The notes under the pieces: model-generated | Database searches by the model: none | The model's input: the letters and a program-made list of their open reading frames with translations, nothing else | Told to the model about the DNA's origin: nothing | Shown: positions 23,757 through 29,679 of the stretch, in pieces | Numbering within the stretch: the stretch's first letter is position 1 | Layout: each line of letters opens with the position of its first letter | Assembly (NCBI GenBank): GCA_949346185.1 | Contig: CASGVX010000002.1 | Span: forward strand, 1-34,746 | DNA: 34,746 nt | Reading direction: 5' to 3' | DNA from: an uncultured Lachnospiraceae bacterium | GTDB taxonomy: Bacteria; Bacillota; Clostridia; Lachnospirales; Lachnospiraceae | Program-made: the position numbers and the translations under genes

Positions 23757-24329
23757 TTACAAACTTATTTGTAGTCTATCTTCTGATGTATTTTTCTGCG
23801 CTTCGTATGCTTTATTTATATATTTTTCACAATTATATTTGAAATCATCCCAAAATACAACAGGTATATATCCATTATTTATATTTGCTTGCAATATCGA
23901 GAACAATCGCATAGAATTGTAATAGTTGTAACTGCCATTTTTATTTGGCAAAACAACTGCTAATACTGCATTTCTTTGGCTTGTATATGAACTTCTAGGT
24001 GTTACTCTTAACGAATATGATATTTCCTGCGGAATCCATTGACTTTTTTCTGTACAATATGGTTTTTTCATATTGGGTGAAATTAGTACAATAGTAATTG
24101 AACTATCAAATATCTTATCTTTAAGTTCACCCCAAATATAATCTTTTGAATATTGAGATAAATCTTGATTGTCCTTTTCGCCTTTATAATAATGCTCTGT
24201 TCGATTTTGAAATTTTTCTTCTAGCCATGATACATAATCTCTCACTTTAGGAGAGTAATCACTAAATCTTGGCACTGGAAATACATCATCATCCCAATAC
24301 TTATATGATATAAAAATTTTTCTTCCCAT
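23757..24329 (-). CDS. ThsB-like TIR domain protein (190 aa, DUF1863/MTH538 type)
   Basis: The whole protein is one TIR-like domain of the PF08937 type, the family of ThsB in Thoeris defence: MGRKIFISYKYWDDDV at the start, VRDYVSWLE, YYKGEKDNQDLSQYSKDYIWGELKDKIFDSSITIVLIS, then SQWIPQEISYSLR with the presumed catalytic glutamate (E102), and a C-terminal GYIPVVFWDDF. Family members convert NAD into cyclic ADP-ribose-type signals or degrade it. The ribosome site GGAGGT lies inside the last codons of the upstream gene, four bases after whose stop this ATG begins, which couples translation of the two. It is the last gene of the island's three-gene operon. It has no fused effector, so signalling to the membrane partner is inferred. 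Confidence 0.85.
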   Translation of the reverse strand: MGRKIFISYKYWDDDVFPVPRFSDYSPKVRDYVSWLEEKFQNRTEHYYKGEKDNQDLSQYSKDYIWGELKDKIFDSSITIVLISPNMKKPYCTEKSQWIPQEISYSLRVTPRSSYTSQRNAVLAVVLPNKNGSYNYYNSMRLFSILQANINNGYIPVVFWDDFKYNCEKYINKAYEAQKNTSEDRLQISL

Positions 24330-24332
24330 AAA

Positions 24333-24797
24333 TTATATACCTCCATTCAATTTAATTATAATGAATATGATTATAAGTAACGCTATACCACCATACATAG
24401 GTAATATAGTTAATGAAAAAGCTGCTTTGAGTTGATTACGTTTTTTATCTTTAAGATTCATGTTTGTATTATGTGGATTAAGATCATACAAATAATCTTT
24501 ATTTCCTTTCAGTCTTTTTTTAATAATCCATTCATATTTATCTCTATACATTTGCTCTTGTAAAAGAAAAAACGAATCAATAAACCAAAAACATAAATCA
24601 ATACATAAAATAATAATACAAATATACCATTTATTTATATTTTCAGGAACTAGCGCAAACGCCCCAGCTACTAATGTAAGATTCCAACTTTTACAGGAAA
24701 AAGAGCCTTTTGACATTCGACTTATACACGATTGAATTAAATCAATTTCCTTATGTAACTCTTCAGTTGCTATACATTTTTTATCCTTTTTACTCAT
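24333..24797 (-). CDS. Two-TM membrane protein, candidate effector of the TIR operon (154 aa)
   Basis: The ATG at 24797 overlaps the upstream stop (TAATG), so the two genes are coupled; the longer frame starting 45 bases upstream is rejected. The N-terminal helix (EELHKEIDLIQSCISRMSKGSFSCKSWN, about 12-38) leads to a membrane hairpin, LTLVAGAFAL plus WYICIIILCIDLCFWFIDSFFLLQEQMYRDKYEWI (about 40-100); a further helix lies at about 130-150 (LTILPMYGGIALLIIIFIIIK). The FWxxDxxxLxxE-type stretch occurs in membrane proteins next to TIR genes, as I recall from island neighbourhoods; I cannot name the family. Position between two TIR genes and the membrane topology make it the best candidate pore-forming or membrane-depolarising effector. 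No enzyme motif is visible. Confidence 0.75.
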   Translation of the reverse strand: MSKKDKKCIATEELHKEIDLIQSCISRMSKGSFSCKSWNLTLVAGAFALVPENINKWYICIIILCIDLCFWFIDSFFLLQEQMYRDKYEWIIKKRLKGNKDYLYDLNPHNTNMNLKDKKRNQLKAAFSLTILPMYGGIALLIIIFIIIKLNGGI

Positions 24798-25405
24798 TAT
24801 ACCAATATCCCTTGATAAAATTTTGTAGAACCACTTATCCAATCGCGCAGTTTCATGAATTTAGTACGATTTTGATTGCAAATATAAAAATCACAATCTT
24901 TATCAATACCAGCATAAGAGGCATACTCCAAATACGAATATAATCCTAAATATTCTTGTCCATTGAACATACTTCCATATTTTAAAATTGGTAAAATACA
25001 GCATTTAGATTGTTTTAATCCATCAAAATATCCTAGTTCCCATGGACACCATTTTGAATCAGCTATATTTTTTGTTGTTAAATAAGACAAACATTTAGAT
25101 TGTTTCATACGTTCTCGCAGTAAATCAGCCGTTTGCACATTAACATCTTTTCTATTTAATTGCTTGTCTTCTATCCAATCAACATATACAGAAAAGTGAT
25201 GTTTATTAAATAATTTTACTAAGGCTAAAACTTGAACTTTATCTAAATAACTATGAGACAAAAACACATCATAGCCTCCAGTATCTGAAAAGTCCCCTGA
25301 CCTAAAATAATAATTTCTATTCTCTAGTAATATAGATTCTTGGCTATATTCTGTAATATTGTTTTCTTTTGCTATTGAATTTAAAAAACTCGGTGAAATT
25401 ATCAT
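24797..25405 (-). CDS. TIR domain protein (202 aa)
   Basis: A canonical TIR domain starts at about residue 44: GYDVFLSHSYLDK (first box, with the SHSxxDK pattern), VYVDWIEDKQLN (about 72-83), a helix TADLLRERMKQSKCLSYLTTKNIADS, then KWCPWELGYFDGLK with the likely catalytic glutamate E123. The last 60 residues include LKYGSMFNGQEYLGLYSYLEYA. The N-terminal 43 residues (FLNSIAKENNITEYSQESILL) form an extra segment without a named domain. It is first in the operon, under the promoter at 25438-25466, with an AAAGGA site. It differs from the ThsB-like protein downstream, so the operon encodes two distinct TIRs. Its likely chemistry is NAD hydrolysis or cyclisation; which of the two TIRs is sensor and which enzyme is unknown. 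Confidence 0.85.
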   Translation of the reverse strand: MIISPSFLNSIAKENNITEYSQESILLENRNYYFRSGDFSDTGGYDVFLSHSYLDKVQVLALVKLFNKHHFSVYVDWIEDKQLNRKDVNVQTADLLRERMKQSKCLSYLTTKNIADSKWCPWELGYFDGLKQSKCCILPILKYGSMFNGQEYLGLYSYLEYASYAGIDKDCDFYICNQNRTKFMKLRDWISGSTKFYQGILV

Positions 25406-25437
25406 TTATGTATCAAGTCCTTTCACTATTTATTTTC

Positions 25438-25466
25438 AGTATAGCACTATATATAGTATTTGTAAA
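25438..25466 (-). promoter_or_regulatory. Promoter of the TIR operon with a palindromic spacer
   Basis: TTTACA (25461-25466) and TATACT (25438-25443) are 17 bases apart on the minus strand. The spacer contains a perfect 12-base palindrome ACTATATATAGT (25446-25457), a possible operator lying exactly where a repressor would block RNA polymerase. The start of the first TIR gene lies 33 bases downstream. Confidence 0.65.
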
Positions 25467-25628
25467 TAAAATTTTTTACTATTTGGTATATTATGTTATG
25501 CTGTGTTATCATTCACAGTTATCTCTAGCAAAAGAACCGAATCATTGTGCCTGCACATAAGATTCTCGTTATTTTCTAAAGATAGGCTGTAGAAACTTTT
25601 CATCTCATTACAAGATAGATAAAAAGAT
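25467..25628. other. Intergenic region upstream of the TIR promoter
   Basis: The space between the 650-residue membrane protein and the TIR promoter is AT-rich. I see no ORF with a ribosome site and no convincing terminator. Confidence 0.5.
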
Positions 25629-27581
25629 TCAGTTTCTATTTTTTTCACTATTCATAATTTCAAACGCATATTCCCCCATTATTTTAATAATAATTTTGCG
25701 CTTTATTCTACAAAACAATTTTATATAATTTATTTTTTTTACTTGCGGTTGATAAGAAAGAACAAAATATGTTATCAAAATTATCATCTGTGCAACAGAA
25801 AATAAAAGATACCAAACTAAAATTTTATAAATCACTACACCTATCATAATTTTACCAATAATACACATTCCTCCAGTAATCATTAAAATCATCTTTTTTT
25901 TATGTTTTAAATAGATATTTATGATAAACGATATCAAAACTGCACATTCCATCCCTAACATAAGTTTAGGTATTCTTCCTAAGAACGCTATAAAAAACAA
26001 ACAAAATATACATAACAACATAGCTAAATTCCATGGATCGCTTAATTTACATTTTTCACGTAAGGGCAAAACATTTCCATTTACAAGATAATTTTCCCCC
26101 AAAAGATACCTATTCTTTATGATATTTTGAATATATTCAAAATGTCTCTTTTCGTATGAAATCGGGAAACTATTATTGTTCTTTTTGGCTTTATTCATTC
26201 TCTTTATTACTTCATTAACCCATGCCAAAATTGAAGAAAATGATCCATATGCTAATAATGCCAACATAAAACATGCCGTTTGAACATTATATAACATCTG
26301 TTCTGAAAATGCTACCGCAAAAAACCCAACAAAAAAGCGTAGTGGATATCCTACACCAACCAATATAAAAATTAACCAAGTTATTTTTTTTGCGCGTGCC
26401 ATTTCATAAAATATTGTTGAAATAAGCAATATAACTAAATTTATTAAGATAAAATCTCTTATGTTTCCTCCAAAAATAATTGTTAATAATACACAAACTA
26501 TAATTTTTATAAAGGCAATAGTAAATGATATTTTAATCATATGTCCTGGGTTCATAGCATCATTCGACAACAATCTATTTCTACATTCCGCCTCTTTATC
26601 TTCTTTCAACCCACGTATATCGTTAATTTGATATCTTGCTTGATACGCCAAAAAATCAAATATAAGTAAAACAAATAAAAGTTTCCATAAATACATTAAA
26701 TTTATCGTAACATCCATTAATATAATCCCATATAAAAATCCCAATACAATCAAGATCGGCTTTTGTAAATCCTGTCTTTTAGGATATATTAAATAGCGTA
26801 ATATATATTTAAAAGATTCACTCCTTCTATATATGTTTTGAGAACAACCTCTCAATCTATTTTTCTGATTCTCATGTGCTGTATCCCAAGCAAATTGTGC
26901 AACTTCCTTTGCCTTTGATGATGTCCGCAAAAACAGCAAAAAAGTCAATAACATTAATAAAACAGTTACAATAATTACAGCATAATCAAACCATTGTCTG
27001 GATTCAATTTCTAAAAACAACGATATAACCATCCCCATACTAAATAATATAGCAAAACAAGTTGCAGCAACATAACAGCCAAAATTTAATGCCGTGTGAG
27101 TTGACGTAATATGTTTAATATTTTGTGTTATAATAGGTGCAATGTATGCATTCCAATGTAAAAAATCTCCTCTGTTAAAATCATCATTTGATGTAGGAAT
27201 CAATTCATGCAACCTATCTTCCAGGTTTTGAATATAATAATATCTTAAAATATTATTTATTCCCAATACTACAAGGTACGCAAAAGCAGTAAAAAATATG
27301 AGCAAACTGAGCCAAAACATTACTCTGCTATATGTAACATTTTGATTTATTTTATTGCAAATTTTAGATATAGGGTCTGCACTCTCTATTTTAACATTTT
27401 GAAAAACAACAAATGACTTTTCCGTTTCACTATCAAGATATGATGCACCAAATAAAATTCCTAATATTGTACCTGCAACAGAAATCACTTGTAATATTTG
27501 ATTCTGAGTATTACGCTCATCTTCTCTGCACTCACTCAGTTCAGCAATAAGTTCATTTATCCTATTCTGGATATTATCCAT
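25629..27581 (-). CDS. Large multi-TM protein, possibly UbiA-like in the middle (650 aa)
   Basis: The protein is very hydrophobic, with about fourteen predicted membrane helices, and AT-rich like the rest of the island. Residues 25-50 and 85-110 begin a four-helix N-terminal part that ends in a soluble helix (KAKEVAQFAWDTAHENQKNRLRG). From about residue 255, YILRYLIYPKRQDLQKPILIVLGFLYG and FLAYQARYQINDIRGLKED recall the first half of UbiA-type prenyltransferases, where an Asn-Asp-rich loop binds diphosphate. Here the loop, N320-D321 to E327-D328, is only partly matched, and no second aspartate motif is clear. An AGGAAGG site precedes the ATG. It lies downstream of its own promoter and a small ORF, in the same island as the TIR operon. 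It may be an independent membrane-based system or an additional defence component. Function not assigned. Confidence 0.75.
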   Translation of the reverse strand: MDNIQNRINELIAELSECREDERNTQNQILQVISVAGTILGILFGASYLDSETEKSFVVFQNVKIESADPISKICNKINQNVTYSRVMFWLSLLIFFTAFAYLVVLGINNILRYYYIQNLEDRLHELIPTSNDDFNRGDFLHWNAYIAPIITQNIKHITSTHTALNFGCYVAATCFAILFSMGMVISLFLEIESRQWFDYAVIIVTVLLMLLTFLLFLRTSSKAKEVAQFAWDTAHENQKNRLRGCSQNIYRRSESFKYILRYLIYPKRQDLQKPILIVLGFLYGIILMDVTINLMYLWKLLFVLLIFDFLAYQARYQINDIRGLKEDKEAECRNRLLSNDAMNPGHMIKISFTIAFIKIIVCVLLTIIFGGNIRDFILINLVILLISTIFYEMARAKKITWLIFILVGVGYPLRFFVGFFAVAFSEQMLYNVQTACFMLALLAYGSFSSILAWVNEVIKRMNKAKKNNNSFPISYEKRHFEYIQNIIKNRYLLGENYLVNGNVLPLREKCKLSDPWNLAMLLCIFCLFFIAFLGRIPKLMLGMECAVLISFIINIYLKHKKKMILMITGGMCIIGKIMIGVVIYKILVWYLLFSVAQMIILITYFVLSYQPQVKKINYIKLFCRIKRKIIIKIMGEYAFEIMNSEKNRN

Positions 27582-27605
27582 TTCTTAATAACACCTTCCT
27601 ATTCT

Positions 27606-27640
27606 GTCAAGCCTTGAATGTAATTTTTTAAGGCTTTGAC
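27606..27640. repeat. Hairpin between the small ORF and the membrane protein gene
   Basis: GTCAAGCCTT (27606-27615) pairs with AAGGCTTTGAC (27630-27640) with one bulged base and a 14-base loop. It spans the stop codon of the 68-residue ORF, and the membrane-protein gene begins 25 bases further on. No T-run follows on the minus strand; a translational-control or attenuation role is possible. Confidence 0.5.
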
Positions 27641-27834
27641 GTATTTTTGTTTACCTCTAAAACAGATCCAATTGTGATAAATATCGTAGTATCAGGTACC
27701 GAATAGCTGATTTGGGATATAGTTCTCAATGCATACTCTTTATTTGCTTTATAAAGGCTATTTTCCTTCTGTTCAACTATGATGATGAATCTTCCGTGTC
27801 TAAGGGGATCGTGTCCCAACTTCCTTCGTTCCAT
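27628..27834 (-). CDS. Small ORF with its own promoter (68 aa), unknown function
   Basis: The frame starts MERRKLGHDPLRHGRFIIIV and continues through KANKEYALRTISQISYSVPDTT to EVNKNTSKP. It has no signal peptide or named domain. The ribosome site is poor (AAAGAG next to the ATG), but a promoter of consensus quality ends 20 bases upstream, giving a leader of only about 13 bases. It precedes the 650-residue membrane protein by 46 bases and could be a leader gene, a small regulator or a remnant of a transposon or DNA-binding protein. Because the start and frame are weakly supported, it may not be translated. Confidence 0.35.
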   Translation of the reverse strand: MERRKLGHDPLRHGRFIIIVEQKENSLYKANKEYALRTISQISYSVPDTTIFITIGSVLEVNKNTSKP

Positions 27835-27854
27835 CTCTTTATCTATTTTTAACT

Positions 27855-27883
27855 ATTATACTATTATTGTCAGAAAATTACAA
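27855..27883 (-). promoter_or_regulatory. Promoter of the small ORF and membrane protein genes
   Basis: TTGTAA (27878-27883) and a perfect TATAAT (27855-27860) are 17 bases apart on the minus strand. This is the only good sigma-A-type promoter upstream of the 650-residue gene. Confidence 0.65.
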
Positions 27884-27974
27884 TTATTTAGTTATAAATA
27901 TAACTATCAGTTACAAGATTTTTATGTAACAAAAATTTTTTACTTGAAAATACACTTATGCAATTTTAATATAT

Positions 27975-28646
27975 TCATTTTACGTATGAATAATCCCCTT
28001 CCAAACAATACACCCCCGTCTGCTGGCTCGTCACCGTCTTAACCGAAAAAGGCAAAAACGTCCCATCATCATAAACAGTATAAACCGCAAACACCGCCCG
28101 GGCATAATCAAAATAACACTCCCCTCCCTCAGTCCTGCACGGTCTGCATATCCTGCAGAACACAAATCCATATTCCTCCCCATCCACGTATCTATAAGGC
28201 TGGATTACATATCCATCACCCCCGCATTCCTGCCTATAACCCGCCTTAATCATTTCAATGGCGCCATCACATAAACCGTACCCTCTTTCTTTTAAGGCCT
28301 TTTTATTTAGCATCTTGTAAACGGACGAATCATCTTCCGCCTGCATGGCGGCAACCACTTTATTCACATTTTCCCTGTATTCGCACACATCACCAGACAC
28401 TGCATCCGATGCAATCTGCCTGTCAAATTCATCTGCGGACTCTGACACATCATAGATGCCTCCCTCCCGCTTTTCCTCCTCTCGCTCTTCCAGCGAAGCA
28501 TCAAATTCCGCCTTTACATCATCCTTGCCAGCAGAATGATGCATATTGAGCACTGCATAAGCCACCACTAATATAAAACACGCTAATAAAATCACGACAT
28601 ACCCTCTCCAGCCACTGATTCTCCTATTGCCGCTCTTATTATTCAT
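27975..28646 (-). CDS. Membrane-anchored exported accessory protein (223 aa)
   Basis: The ATG at 28646 follows GGGAGGG and overlaps the upstream stop by eight bases. The start MNNKSGNRRISGWRG is basic, followed by one membrane helix (YVVILLACFILVVAYAVLNM, about 16-36), then a charged outer domain. The C-terminal 100 residues look like a compact alpha/beta domain with cysteines (GYGLCDGAIEMIKAGYRQECGGDGYVIQPYRY, FCRICRPCRT, ECYFDYARAVFAVYTVYDDG), typical of NTF2-like or TcpC/VirB8-like outer domains in topology only; I cannot confirm either. It is the last gene of the cell-wall operon, before the AT-rich island. Small single-TM proteins in this position often build the channel of Gram-positive conjugation systems. 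Confidence 0.65.
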   Translation of the reverse strand: MNNKSGNRRISGWRGYVVILLACFILVVAYAVLNMHHSAGKDDVKAEFDASLEEREEEKREGGIYDVSESADEFDRQIASDAVSGDVCEYRENVNKVVAAMQAEDDSSVYKMLNKKALKERGYGLCDGAIEMIKAGYRQECGGDGYVIQPYRYVDGEEYGFVFCRICRPCRTEGGECYFDYARAVFAVYTVYDDGTFLPFSVKTVTSQQTGVYCLEGDYSYVK

Positions 28647-29655
28647 TTTCACCCTCCCATTCGCCCAGACGATAAAATTCATCATAATCTATGCTCGCAT
28701 AATTCCCAATATAATCATCGCACAACGAAGAAATATTTGCATAATGATTCCCGCCTGTTACAAACTTCTCGCTGGTCATTCCATCGCATACCGTTGTCAC
28801 TGGTCCATCTCCAAATCTGCCAATCACTATCCCGTACCGCTTTCCATATCTGCCGTTTTCCACGCAGATATCTCCCGGTTTCAGTTCGCCTGCCTCCACA
28901 CTGGTGGCTTTTGACGGCGTGAATTTCTCCCCTTTCAGCGCTTCCGGCGTCCTGCCCATCACATTCCTCATTACCCATGTAACGTACCCAAGTCCCCCAA
29001 GCCCCGGCCCCCTGCCTCCGTCTGCCATATACGGAGTATTGTCCTGTGACTCTTTTTTCAGATATCCCCAGTAGTAATCAAAGGAATCTGGCGAATATGG
29101 AATGCGTTCATTATACTCGCAGACAAGCTTTTTCAGCTGATATGCCAAGGATTGATCCCTTTCCACGCCAATCCCCGTCTCTTCTGATTCCTCTGCCACA
29201 GCATCCCCCCACTTCTTATATGCCTTTTCAAATGCCTGCATCTGCGCCTTTGACGGATGCAGCGCCTCCTCTCCAGAAAGCCCCTTCCATGCCAGGTTTC
29301 CATGATCGTCATAAAAATCCTGAGCAAGCATATTGTCGCCAGCACCCGCTTCGCTGTCATATCCCGATTCATCTTCTGGGTTGATGAAAGCCTCCTCCCC
29401 TATGTAATCATCCATTTCATGGGAAAAGGCATACTCATCCAATTCCTCCTCCGTCAAATCCTCGAAGCCCCCCTCTTCCACCGCATCGTCCCCCATGCTT
29501 TCACGAAGTAAATCCGTCAGCCTCTCTCCGGAAAGCCAGATGCAGGCAAGCCCTATGCAGACAAACGATGCCTGCCATAACCTCTTTTTCATCCTTTCTG
29601 CCTTTATCGCATTAGATACCTTTCCAAACACTCTCTTCAAATACCTTTCCGCCAT
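28639..29655 (-). CDS. Catalytically dead NlpC/P60-like membrane protein (338 aa)
   Basis: GGAGGAGGG precedes the ATG. One membrane helix lies at about 27-45 (ASFVCIGLACIWLSG), so most of the protein is outside. An acidic linker (about 55-110) leads to a C-terminal domain (about 195-330) that follows the NlpC/P60 order: a YYWGYL helix, GLGGLGYVTWVMRNVMG where active enzymes have DCSGFVxW, LKPGDICVE, and KRYGIVIGRFG where the family has HVGIYIG. The catalytic cysteine is replaced by glycine (G221) and the histidine by arginine (R273). It is therefore a pseudoenzyme, probably a wall-binding scaffold or a regulator of the active hydrolase encoded immediately upstream (24-base gap). Confidence 0.75.
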   Translation of the reverse strand: MAERYLKRVFGKVSNAIKAERMKKRLWQASFVCIGLACIWLSGERLTDLLRESMGDDAVEEGGFEDLTEEELDEYAFSHEMDDYIGEEAFINPEDESGYDSEAGAGDNMLAQDFYDDHGNLAWKGLSGEEALHPSKAQMQAFEKAYKKWGDAVAEESEETGIGVERDQSLAYQLKKLVCEYNERIPYSPDSFDYYWGYLKKESQDNTPYMADGGRGPGLGGLGYVTWVMRNVMGRTPEALKGEKFTPSKATSVEAGELKPGDICVENGRYGKRYGIVIGRFGDGPVTTVCDGMTSEKFVTGGNHYANISSLCDDYIGNYASIDYDEFYRLGEWEGENE

Positions 29656-29679
29656 GCTTTCCCTCCTCCTGTCCCAAAA

